Positions 27,889 through 36,090 of a stretch of DNA of 64,000 nucleotides are shown here, one piece after another. Positions within the stretch are counted from its first letter, which is position 1. Each line of letters begins with the position of its first letter. This stretch comes from Photobacterium frigidiphilum (lineage in GTDB: Bacteria > Pseudomonadota > Gammaproteobacteria > Enterobacterales > Vibrionaceae), in the NCBI RefSeq assembly GCF_003025615.1, contig NZ_PYMJ01000013.1, positions 1-64,000 of the forward strand, given 5' to 3'. A program made the position numbers and the translations under genes. The notes beneath the pieces are model-generated. The model searched no databases and was not told the DNA's origin. It worked only from the letters and a program-made list of their open reading frames with translations.

Positions 27889-28242
27889 TTAAAGATACAG
27901 TTTTGCAACGTTTGTTGCTTCTGTCTCTGTGCCTTCAAGGCTAGAGTTCCAGTTCAAGCCAACAAGCACTTCATCTTCAGATAAAGTGATCATCCAATCT
28001 TCTAGGAAAACATCAAGTGGAATTTGAGTTGGAGTGAATTCAGCCCACTCTTCTTCACATTGCACTTTAGCATCAGCTTCAGTAGACCAGAATGGCATAA
28101 CTTCTGACTCTTCAAATTCTGAAGACTCAACAGATAACCAATCACCATCTACGTTACAAAGACCCCAAACAATGCGGGTTTCTTGCGTTTCAGCAATAAA
28201 TAGATCTTTGTTAGCTTGAATATCTGCCGTTAACTTTGTCAT
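27889..28242 (-). CDS. DUF2750-domain protein
   Basis: A 117-residue acidic cytoplasmic protein of the DUF2750 family, function unknown. Characteristic parts are FIAETQETRIVWGLCN, VMPFWSTEADAKVQCEEEW and PLDVFLEDWMITL. Length is normal for the family. It is transcribed alone. Confidence 0.75.
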   Translation of the reverse strand: MTKLTADIQANKDLFIAETQETRIVWGLCNVDGDWLSVESSEFEESEVMPFWSTEADAKVQCEEEWAEFTPTQIPLDVFLEDWMITLSEDEVLVGLNWNSSLEGTETEATNVAKLYL

Positions 28243-28504
28243 TCTTTTCTCTCTTTAAAAGTGCCTTTTCGGCTTGATGTGACTGTCAGTCATTATTGCA
28301 GCCACATAGTGCGATTATTTTATCAAAAAAAATACCATTCGCACGATTAAATCTTCATGAATAATGTAGATAAGCCACATATAAGTAAACCAGCACCTTT
28401 TTAATCATTATTCTGGCGTTAGTCTAAGTACGATAAGCCTTATCGAATATTTATCACTCGAATTCCAAGCTTTGAACAAAAGTATCAAACAGTTTTTTTT
28501 ATAC

Positions 28505-28535
28505 TTATACCCAAGCGAGCATCTTGATGTTAGCT
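28505..28535. repeat. Fragment of the 266-bp palindromic repeat
   Basis: TATACCCAAG followed by GAGCATCTTGA matches terminal segments of the repeat at 18288 and 47263. The central part is absent, so this is a deletion derivative, or the two ends joined. It lies in the 5' region of the methyltransferase gene. Confidence 0.5.
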
Positions 28536-28581
28536 GGAAATATCAGTTCTCGTTCATCATTGATAATAAGGGCATCTTGGA

Positions 28582-29184
28582 ATGGCCATTTCAGATTGGC
28601 GACGCTATATCAGTACACAAGTACTGCTACCACCTCGGCCACACGTCGTCGATGCGCACCTATTTCTAGGTGATAACGGTCGTAACAAGGTCGCTGTTGA
28701 TATTGCTTGTGGTACAGGACGAGACACGCTATACCTACTTGAAAAGGGGTATCAAGTGTATGCTTTTGATAAAGATATTAGTAGTTTAGAGCGTCTTTCT
28801 ACTCACCCTTTGGCATGCTCTAACCCCAGTTTAGATTTGCAGTTAAGTTTGTTTGAGGAATACCCCTTTCCAAAAGCCAATATGATCAATGCCAGTGCTT
28901 GTCTCTTTTTCTGCAAACCAAATGAGTTTTCAATACTCTGGCACAACATTGATGCTGCATTAGACGTTAATGGTATTTTTTGTGGCCACTTCCTTGGAAC
29001 AAATAACACTGATGTTGATGCGCACACTGACCAGCCAATATTGACTCACAGCCATGAAGATATCGAAATGCTACTTAAAAAATATTACATTATCTCTTGG
29101 AAAGTAAAAAAAGAGTATTCAGCACAACTCACCAATAAAAAACAACGCTGGTTGGTTAATACATTAATCGCAATGAAGAAATAA
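28582..29184 (+). CDS. Class I SAM-dependent methyltransferase
   Basis: A 200-residue cytoplasmic methyltransferase. The SAM-binding motif I is VAVDIACGTGRDTLYLL, and the acidic end of strand 2 is VYAFDKD. It resembles the TehB-like group. The ribosome site before the ATG is weak, and a repeat fragment lies just upstream, which may have altered its expression. Substrate unknown. Confidence 0.78.
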   Translation: MAISDWRRYISTQVLLPPRPHVVDAHLFLGDNGRNKVAVDIACGTGRDTLYLLEKGYQVYAFDKDISSLERLSTHPLACSNPSLDLQLSLFEEYPFPKANMINASACLFFCKPNEFSILWHNIDAALDVNGIFCGHFLGTNNTDVDAHTDQPILTHSHEDIEMLLKKYYIISWKVKKEYSAQLTNKKQRWLVNTLIAMKK

Positions 29185-29336
29185 CACCTTGATTTTTAAT
29201 CAAAATATCGCTTACCTATGAATACGTATACAAACTCACATAAAAAGCTTTTCGCCTACATCATAAAGTGACAGAATAGCGGAAATTTCAGGATATCCCC
29301 TATCCCTTACTACTTTTTTTATCGTTAGGTTTCGCT

Positions 29337-30239
29337 ATGCAATCACATCGCGCTGGAAATGCCTTAGCTGCTTTTTCGTTTGTGCTCTGGGGTATTTTGC
29401 CTCTTTATTACCACTTCTTGCCACAAGCTAACACCAATGAACTTTTAGCCTCGAGAATCATCTTCTCGGTACCGGTTATGCTTCTAATAATCATGATGTT
29501 ACGACAACCGTTACCGTCATATCGCGCGGTTATCAATGATAAGCGTTCTTTGATATTCACTGTTATAGCCAGTGTAATCATGTGCATATCATGGTATGCC
29601 TTTACCTGGGCATTAACTCATGGACAAGTGCTTGCCGCTAGCCTTGGCTTTTTTATTAATCCGCTATTTGCTATCGCATTTGGTGTGTTCTTTTTAAAAG
29701 AGCGTTTATCTAATGCGCAAATTGCAGCCGTCGTTTTGGGCATTGCAGGCATCAGCTACCAAGTATGGAGCTATGGCGAACTGCCTTGGATTGCACTAAT
29801 TATGGGCAGCTTTTTTGCCCTATATGGGTTGTGTAAAAAGTTCATTAAATATAACGCACTAACATCTGTCACAATTGAATCGGTTGTTCTTGCACCTTTT
29901 GCTATTGCCTTTATGTTATGGCAATACCTACAAGGTAGCAGCGTTGCATTATCATCAGATATACAAACACTATTACTCTATATGGGCTCTGCGCCTGTAA
30001 CGTTAGCACCTCTGATTTTCTTTGCACTTGCTATCAACCGTACCAGTTTAACCATGGTCGGTTTAATGCAATATATTGAACCTAGTCTGCAGTTTTTACT
30101 CGCAGTCTTCTTATTCGGTGAGATATTTGATGAAGTGAAACTGGTGAGCTTTGGCTTTATCTGGCTTGGGCTATTATTATGTACACTTGAAGCGCTAACC
30201 CGTGGATTTAAAAATAAGCATCGATTACGTGCGCAGTAA
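29337..30239 (+). CDS. rarD: RarD, EamA-family permease
   Basis: A 300-residue inner-membrane protein with ten hydrophobic helices in two EamA halves. The segment GNALAAFSFVLWGILPLYYHFL at the N-terminus is characteristic of RarD (chloramphenicol-sensitive protein), as is LGFFINPLFAIAFGVFFLKERL. The transported substrate is not established. It is followed by a solo repeat end and then the MazG-like gene. Confidence 0.87.
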   Translation: MQSHRAGNALAAFSFVLWGILPLYYHFLPQANTNELLASRIIFSVPVMLLIIMMLRQPLPSYRAVINDKRSLIFTVIASVIMCISWYAFTWALTHGQVLAASLGFFINPLFAIAFGVFFLKERLSNAQIAAVVLGIAGISYQVWSYGELPWIALIMGSFFALYGLCKKFIKYNALTSVTIESVVLAPFAIAFMLWQYLQGSSVALSSDIQTLLLYMGSAPVTLAPLIFFALAINRTSLTMVGLMQYIEPSLQFLLAVFLFGEIFDEVKLVSFGFIWLGLLLCTLEALTRGFKNKHRLRAQ

Positions 30240-30242
30240 TTA

Positions 30243-30266
30243 TCCCTTGAGGTGACTTGGGGATAT
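30243..30266. repeat. Solo terminal segment of the palindromic repeat
   Basis: CCTTGAGGTGACTTGGGGAT then ATACC matches the right terminus of the repeats at 18288 and 47263 with two changes. It sits between rarD and the next gene. Confidence 0.55.
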
Positions 30267-30286
30267 ACCAATTGGAAAGATAAATA

Positions 30287-30637
30287 ATGTCGACTGAAAT
30301 AAAGCAATTACAGCGCACCCTGACAGAATTTGCACAAGAGCGTGATTGGGAGAAATTTCATACCCCAAAAAATCTTGTGATGGCACTCAATGGTGAGGTT
30401 GGCGAGTTAACTGAAATATTTCAATGGTTAACACCAGAGCAAAGTCTATCATTACCAGAAAACAAACAAGAACACTTAGAAGAAGAGTTAGCCGATGTAA
30501 TGATGTACTTATTAAGGCTTGCCGATAAATGTGAGGTAGACATTATTGATGCATGCCATAAAAAGCTAATCAAAAACAAAGCAAAATACCCTGCAGATAA
30601 ATGCTTTGGTTCTGCTAAAAAGTACAATGAACTCTAA
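30287..30637 (+). CDS. MazG-like nucleotide pyrophosphohydrolase
   Basis: A 116-residue all-alpha NTP pyrophosphatase. The metal-binding motif is ALNGEVGELTEIFQW with a second acidic block EEELADVMMYLLRLAD (EXXE...EXXD). It would cleave aberrant or excess dNTPs to monophosphates. Single-domain enzymes of this size are the iMazG/RS21-C6-like group. Good ribosome site context (AAAGATAAATA). Confidence 0.85.
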   Translation: MSTEIKQLQRTLTEFAQERDWEKFHTPKNLVMALNGEVGELTEIFQWLTPEQSLSLPENKQEHLEEELADVMMYLLRLADKCEVDIIDACHKKLIKNKAKYPADKCFGSAKKYNEL

Positions 30638-30969
30638 CTGAGAATTAAGCACCATCTGTATTAGTGCAGTTAAAAATAACCTCATCCCTGTTATTTTAAC
30701 TGCACTATTACCACTTGTTGAGCTATCAGTTATCTTTCTCGAGTGTGGTGCTCATGCCAGCTCTCAGCTACAGAGACACTGCGATCTCTGAGTATTCACT
30801 CACTATTACCATATGACAACAGTGTTTTACTTTTTAACCGTATTGTTAGCTTATCGGTAATTGTTAAACTACTCCCATCGCAAATAACCAAAACAAAAGA
30901 CAACAGTATTGGTTAAGTAAATTGCCTTTCAAAAGGCGTCCTAAAATTTTACACGGTGGTATGGTAAGA
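30638..30969. other. Intergenic region with a long hairpin
   Basis: Contains an 18-bp hairpin (30663-30680 with 30690-30706, one bulged A) that may terminate the MazG-like gene although no T tract follows. No gene seen. Confidence 0.5.
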
Positions 30970-31269
30970 ATGAAAAAATTAGCAACTACAGTAAGTGCTT
31001 TAATAGTCACATTTGCAGTTATATTAACCTTTTGGCCACAAGCCAATACGGTAGCCAAAAGTTTAAACAATGAAAAAGTGTCTAGCTATACCGATTTTCA
31101 GCAGCAAATGATGGATGAAGGCTGCACGGTGTTAATCGAACATAAAATCAATGTACAGGGCTACCCTATGTTCGCAGAATATCGATGCGGAGATACGACA
31201 TTCAAGAGTTGGAACCCTAAAAATGAGTCAGGGGATCAATCATACTCGGTTACCCCATCAACAATATAA
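30970..31269 (+). CDS. Small exported protein
   Basis: About 99 residues from the ATG at 30970. A signal peptide is apparent (MKKLATTVSALIVTFAVILT), followed by a small domain with two cysteines (GCTVLIEH, YRCGDTTF) that could form a disulfide. No family recognised. ATG at 30961 is an alternative start. Location is probably periplasmic. Confidence 0.6.
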   Translation: MKKLATTVSALIVTFAVILTFWPQANTVAKSLNNEKVSSYTDFQQQMMDEGCTVLIEHKINVQGYPMFAEYRCGDTTFKSWNPKNESGDQSYSVTPSTI

Positions 31270-31301
31270 ACCCGCCTTTCGAGCTGTAATCTCAAGCCAC
31301 T

Positions 31302-31736
31302 CTAGGCTTCTGGCTGACTTAACTTAGCACCAGATTGTTGGATTCCCCGCGAGTCTTCTGGATTATATAACGCACATTTTTCCAGCGATAAACAGCCACA
31401 TTGAATACAACTTCCTAGTTGAGATTGTAGGCTTTTCAGGCTTTGAATTTTCTCTTCTAGCTTGTGATTCCATTCTTTTGCTAGCTGCTCCCATTCACCT
31501 TTATTCGGTGCTTTATGCTTGGGCAGATGTTCAAGTGCTACAGATATTTCTTGCAACGTTAAACCTACATTCTGTGCTGCTTTAATCACTGCAATTCTTC
31601 TCAAGATTTGGCGCTCATATCTCCGTTGATTCGCTGGATTTCTAGCGCTAAAAATCAAACCTTTTTCTTCATAAAAATGAAGAGTTGCGACGGTAACGCC
31701 TGCACGTTTAGCAACTTGCCCCACGCTCATATCCAT
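31302..31736 (-). CDS. soxR: SoxR, redox-sensing MerR-family activator
   Basis: A 144-residue [2Fe-2S] sensor that activates its target when oxidised by redox-cycling drugs or superoxide. The MerR helix-turn-helix is at residues 4-42, then a dimerisation helix. The cluster Cys are 110, 113, 115 and 121 in CIQCGCLSLEKC, with the same spacing as E. coli SoxR. The ATG at 31736 has GGAG 8 bases upstream. It is divergent from the MFS gene, and the SoxR operator lies between the two. There is no soxS in the window, as in most bacteria outside the enterics. Confidence 0.94.
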   Translation of the reverse strand: MDMSVGQVAKRAGVTVATLHFYEEKGLIFSARNPANQRRYERQILRRIAVIKAAQNVGLTLQEISVALEHLPKHKAPNKGEWEQLAKEWNHKLEEKIQSLKSLQSQLGSCIQCGCLSLEKCALYNPEDSRGIQQSGAKLSQPEA

Positions 31737-31759
31737 ATGAAAGCTCCTATAAAAAGTCA

Positions 31760-31790
31760 TTGACCTCAAGTTAACCTGAGGAACTAGAGT
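31760..31790 (+). promoter_or_regulatory. SoxR-activated promoter with sox box
   Basis: The 18-bp dyad CCTCAAGTTAACCTGAGG (31764-31781) is one base from the known SoxR operator. It sits in a promoter with -35 TTGACC (31760-31765) and -10 TAGAGT (31785-31790), 19 bases apart. The long spacer is the classic MerR/SoxR arrangement, and it points toward the MFS gene. Confidence 0.9.
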
Positions 31791-31824
31791 AGCAGTGAAT
31801 AGTTTACATCACACGGAATGAACA

Positions 31825-33024
31825 ATGAAAAATAAAACTTTTCCTTATTTATCAGGACGATTTTTTGATGGCATCAGCTCGGGTTTATTCATGATGGCAT
31901 TACCTTGGATCATGTTGAAAGAGCCGAATATGGGTACATTTGTGGCGCTTACTGCCCTTGTTTGTACAACATTATCCTTTTTATGTACGCCATTTTTCTC
32001 GATCATGACGGATAGACATTCAAGAAAAGTTATTTTAATTTTGGTGCAAATCATCCAATCAATTACCGCAATGTTAGTCGGCATCGCTTATTGGTTTGAC
32101 TTAGGCTCTCAATGGCTATTAGCGTTTTCACAATTAGTTTTTTGGGTATCAAGCAATATAGCTTGGAATGCTAACAATGCCTTCACGCAAGAAAATTACG
32201 CTCAGCATGAATATGCAAAAATATCTGGGTATCAGGAAGTTGTAATGCAAAGCACAACACTGGGAGCGGGAGCATTAGGTATAATTCTACTTGAAATGTG
32301 GGGAATCGTTGAGTTTGCGGCATTTGCAGCGGTAGCTTCGGGAATTGCAGCCTTCAGTTATGTAATCACCCCTTATCATCGCCAAGTTAGGCCATCTTTT
32401 AAAACGTCATTCATAAAGCAGCTTAAAGAGAGCAAAGACATTTGCACCCAAAATCCAACATTCTATGGGTTCTTATTAATTTCTTGTTTGTCTTACCCTA
32501 TCCTTACCTTTTTAGGCAAATTAGTGCCTATTTGGTTTGCTGAATTACATATTTCAGGCAATTGGGTTGCTTGGTATAATATTGCATTCGGTCTTGGTTC
32601 TTTAATGACAGGCTTGCTGGTTTCACGAATACTCGCGCTGGTATCCCATCGATATATTATGCAGTATTCGATGATCATTCTCGCGTTAACATTATTGGCG
32701 ATGAGTGGAATGATGCAGCCATTGTATATTATTGTTTTAATACTTTTTTTTGGCTTCTTTAATGCACTAAATAGAATTGCAAGAACCAACTGGATGCACC
32801 ATACAATTCCAATGTCACAACGTGGTCGTGTAGACGGTGGGTTAGCCATGTTTGCAACGCTAGTCCAAAGCCTTAGCTATGTGTTAATCGCACTTCTCGC
32901 ACATGTTAATGCTATCGAATACGGTTTTCTCATCGTGGGTTTAGTCGTCTTATTCGCGAGCTGTTGGATGATGGTTCTTGGGAATAAGATCGAGACAAAG
33001 CCTGAGTTTGCCATTGAGCGTTAA
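31825..33024 (+). CDS. MFS transporter under SoxR control
   Basis: A 399-residue inner-membrane protein with 12 predicted helices and the MFS loop motif MTDRHSRKVILI between helices 2 and 3. It resembles MFS_3/enterobactin-exporter-like or drug pumps. The SoxR-type promoter immediately upstream argues that it exports redox-active or toxic compounds. The substrate is not identified. Nothing follows it in the same unit. Confidence 0.85.
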   Translation: MKNKTFPYLSGRFFDGISSGLFMMALPWIMLKEPNMGTFVALTALVCTTLSFLCTPFFSIMTDRHSRKVILILVQIIQSITAMLVGIAYWFDLGSQWLLAFSQLVFWVSSNIAWNANNAFTQENYAQHEYAKISGYQEVVMQSTTLGAGALGIILLEMWGIVEFAAFAAVASGIAAFSYVITPYHRQVRPSFKTSFIKQLKESKDICTQNPTFYGFLLISCLSYPILTFLGKLVPIWFAELHISGNWVAWYNIAFGLGSLMTGLLVSRILALVSHRYIMQYSMIILALTLLAMSGMMQPLYIIVLILFFGFFNALNRIARTNWMHHTIPMSQRGRVDGGLAMFATLVQSLSYVLIALLAHVNAIEYGFLIVGLVVLFASCWMMVLGNKIETKPEFAIER

Positions 33025-33187
33025 GTATTAAACATATCCCCCCTATACGAAATAAAATAAAAAGCCTAACAAATCATAACACTAAAATTCATTTCCACCT
33101 TTATCGAAATATATAATTGACAGCAAACTGAGCGAGGCTTATTATTTCGACACTTCCAGAAACAATGAATCAATTTAAGGCAATATT

Positions 33188-34309
33188 ATGAGTCCTGAAA
33201 TTATCGGTATGGCAAAAGAAGCCGCTAACATGTTTGCGTTTCTTGCCACAGAATTAGTTATTCTATTCTTGGTCGTGAGTTACCTTGTTGGTATTTTGCA
33301 AGAGTTTCTAACACCCGCAAAAATTCAATCCATTTTAAGCTCACGTAATGGTAAAGGTTACTTCATTGCTGCATTACTCGGTGCAATTACACCGTTCTGT
33401 TCATGCTCTACTATCCCTTTTTTAAAAGGTTTATTACGAGCACGTGCAGGGTTTGGCCCAATGATGGTGTTCTTATTCTCTAGCCCACTTTTAAACCCTA
33501 TTATTATTGGCTTATTCGTGGTTACGTTTGGGGTTAAAGTTGCGGTATTTTACTTCCTAACAGCGATGATTGTGTCGGTAACATCGGGAATTGTGCTTGA
33601 AAAACTGGGTTTTGAACGATACGTAAAACCAGAAGCCTACGAAGCGGCTGATTCAGCCTCTTCATGTGGCACAACGTGCGGTGATTCAAAGCCAAAAGTT
33701 GAAACAACATCTTGCTGCAGCACTCAAAAAGAAGCGGTTGTTGAAACACCTTTAATGGCAACATGCGGTGTAGGTAAACCCGCACTGGCGACAGCAACCT
33801 GTGGGGCAAATAATTCTACGGCGAGTTCTGCATGTGGTTCAACAGCTGGATCTGCAACGTCATCATCGTGTGGTGCAGCAAAAGAGACCAAAGCAGAAAA
33901 CCGTTGGATGCGTATTTGGAATGCAACATGGAAAGACTTTAAACAAGTATTACCGTACTTATTACTCGGTATCTTGTTGGGTTCATTCATTTACGGCTTT
34001 ATTCCAACAGATTTAATCGTGCAGTATGCAGGTGAAGGGAAATGGTATGCAATTCCTGTTGCGGCTGTTATTGGTATTCCACTGTATATTCGTGCTGAAG
34101 CGGTTATTCCACTTAGTTCAGCTTTAGTGGCGAAAGGGATGGCGATGGGATCAGTAATGGCTTTGATCATTGGTAGTGCTGGTGCAAGTTTAACTGAAGT
34201 TATTTTGCTTAAATCTATCTTCAAAAACCAAATGATTGCAGCGTTTTTAACCGTAATCATAACGATGGCAATTGGCGCTGGTTACTTATATACCTTCATC
34301 TTTGCTTAA
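33188..34309 (+). CDS. ArsP/YraQ-type permease with Cys-rich loop
   Basis: A 373-residue inner-membrane permease of the DUF318 group, to which the organoarsenical exporter ArsP belongs. Helices 2-3 carry the family signature GAITPFCSCSTIPFLKGLLR, and the second half repeats it as VIGIPLYIRAEAVIPL. Between the two halves (about residues 155-238) lies an insert of low complexity with eight Cys, mostly as TCG, ACG, SCG and SCC in Ala/Ser/Thr-rich spacing. Such a loop could bind metal or metalloid ions on the cytoplasmic side. No ArsR-type regulator adjoins it. Confidence 0.8.
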   Translation: MSPEIIGMAKEAANMFAFLATELVILFLVVSYLVGILQEFLTPAKIQSILSSRNGKGYFIAALLGAITPFCSCSTIPFLKGLLRARAGFGPMMVFLFSSPLLNPIIIGLFVVTFGVKVAVFYFLTAMIVSVTSGIVLEKLGFERYVKPEAYEAADSASSCGTTCGDSKPKVETTSCCSTQKEAVVETPLMATCGVGKPALATATCGANNSTASSACGSTAGSATSSSCGAAKETKAENRWMRIWNATWKDFKQVLPYLLLGILLGSFIYGFIPTDLIVQYAGEGKWYAIPVAAVIGIPLYIRAEAVIPLSSALVAKGMAMGSVMALIIGSAGASLTEVILLKSIFKNQMIAAFLTVIITMAIGAGYLYTFIFA

Positions 34310-34390
34310 TCGCGATTTATAGCAGATAGCCAAATTAATTATGCCATTACAGTGCACTTAACAGCGGCTCGAACTCTTTAATATCATAAC

Positions 34391-34420
34391 AAAAGGGTCA
34401 CTTTTTAGTGGCCCTTTTGT
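34391..34420 (+). terminator. Rho-independent terminator after the permease
   Basis: AAAAGGGTCAC pairs with GTGGCCCTTTT around a 6-base loop, with one wobble. Confidence 0.85.
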
Positions 34421-34598
34421 TGTTATATGCTGCCACCACTATATTTCCCCATAAAAGCGATTAGCATTCACCCTTGCAATATCACAACCAACCAGACATT
34501 GTGACATCTAAGTAAAAGTAAAAGTGTTGATGAAACAACACGTACTCAACGTTATCAACGCAGCCGCAAAAAATAACGACTAACGGTTTGGGATAAAT

Positions 34599-35387
34599 AT
34601 GCCTTCAGAATACAAATCTACGAAAAAAGCAGGACCAAAACCCGCTCAAAAGGTTGAACAAGTATATGAATATGCGGTTTGGTGGTTAAATCAGCGTAGT
34701 TATTCGGTAATGAAGCTGAAAGAAAAGCTAATCCGAAAAACGGATAACCATGAATGGATCGCTAGTGTTATAGAAAAATTACTGGACCAAGGCTATTTAT
34801 CAGACCAGCGATTTGCAGAGACATTTGTTCAGTCACGCTGTCGACTTTACGGCCCTAAAGTCTTAACTCAAAAACTTAAATTACAGGGTGTGGGCACGAC
34901 TGATATAGAACACGCACTCTGTACTATTGATGACTCAGATACTGACGAGTTAATTTCTCGGGTGATTACTAAGTACACGGGTAAAAAAAGTATTCGCGAT
35001 ATTACCATGCGACTCAAAAGCGAAGGGATTGACGATGCCCGTATTCAATCCGTATTGAATTCCAACATCGACACAGAGCATGAATCTCAGCTAGCAACAC
35101 GTATCATTAATAAGCACGCAAAAAAAATGGGCCGCAGCGGATTGCTGCAGAAGCTTCGAAGTGAAGGGATAAGCCAAGACACCATTGACGAACTGTTCAG
35201 CGAAGAATCAGAAGATGACGTGGTGGAAGATGACCAACACAAAGCGTTAGAGCAGTTAAATAAGAAATATAAAACGCGATTGGCTGATTTTGCAGAGAAA
35301 AAGAAGGCAACAGCCTTTCTTGTCCGTAAAGGTTTTAGCTTTTCTGAAGCCAACTATGCCATTGAACACCACCTAGAAGACATTTAA
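34599..35387 (+). CDS. Long RecX-family protein
   Basis: A 262-residue protein with repeated three-helix RecX modules: one at about residues 20-75 (YAVWWLNQRSYSVMKLKEKL, LLDQGYLSDQRFAE), another at about 75-110, and further ones around 125-150, 165-195 and 220-258. Classical RecX, a RecA filament modulator, is about 150-165 residues. This one is far longer and is not next to recA, so it may be a second, specialised paralog. Its start is plain: ATG at 34599 after GGGATAAAT. Confidence 0.78.
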   Translation: MPSEYKSTKKAGPKPAQKVEQVYEYAVWWLNQRSYSVMKLKEKLIRKTDNHEWIASVIEKLLDQGYLSDQRFAETFVQSRCRLYGPKVLTQKLKLQGVGTTDIEHALCTIDDSDTDELISRVITKYTGKKSIRDITMRLKSEGIDDARIQSVLNSNIDTEHESQLATRIINKHAKKMGRSGLLQKLRSEGISQDTIDELFSEESEDDVVEDDQHKALEQLNKKYKTRLADFAEKKKATAFLVRKGFSFSEANYAIEHHLEDI

Positions 35388-35502
35388 AGACGAAGACAGA
35401 TATAATTAATGCACACTTTTCATCCGTATCGCTATAAAAATACCGATTAATATCTATATTAGATTCAATCGTTTATATATTCACCAGTTAGAAAAATAGC
35501 GC

Positions 35503-35531
35503 TTTACATCGTGTTCGGTATTCATTATTAT
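35503..35531 (+). promoter_or_regulatory. Promoter of the tRNA operon
   Basis: TTTACA (35503-35508) and TATTAT (35526-35531), 17 bases apart, end 12 bases before tRNA-Ser. Confidence 0.65.
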
Positions 35532-35543
35532 TCTTCGCACTCA

Positions 35544-35634
35544 GGAGAGATGGCTGAGTGGTCGAAAGCACCGGTCTTGAAAACCGGCAAGGGTTTATAG
35601 CCCTTCTAGGGTTCAAATCCCTATCTCTCCGCCA
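35544..35634 (+). tRNA. tRNA-Ser(UGA)
   Basis: A type-II tRNA of 91 bases with encoded CCA. The acceptor GGAGAGA pairs with TCTCTCC. The anticodon loop is CTTGAAA (anticodon TGA), a long variable arm follows, and the T loop is GGTTCAAATCC. Confidence 0.96.
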
Positions 35635-35679
35635 TATTGGTATTTAGGCGCAAGCGTGAATACAAACAGAATAAATTGT

Positions 35680-35755
<76 letters not shown>

Positions 35756-35763
35756 CTTATTTT

Positions 35764-35838
<75 letters not shown>

Positions 35839-35844
35839 AACAAC

Positions 35845-35873
35845 AAAAAAGCCGCTCATCGAGCGGCTTTTTT
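35845..35873 (+). terminator. Rho-independent terminator of the tRNA operon
   Basis: GCCGCTC ATC GAGCGGC flanked by six As and six Ts. Confidence 0.95.
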
Positions 35874-36090
35874 GTGTCTAAAAAACAAAACCATATGTCC
35901 CCATAACTGCACCAGTTTACTCTCCCCCTCTCTAATCTAAACACAATAACCTTTCCTTTCAGGCAGTTAAGAAAACAAACGATACATATAGTTACAATTC
36001 ACGTTACTGTAACAAAACAGTAAACTAGCCGTAATAAAACCAGTGTCAAATGTGCGCATAACAATACTTATACGACACAGGATAAAGTCA

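Noticed and set aside
36000..36060. Possible Pho box upstream of phoX
   Set aside because: CTGTAAC and CAGTAAA match the Pho half-site too poorly to claim; needs a weight-matrix scan.
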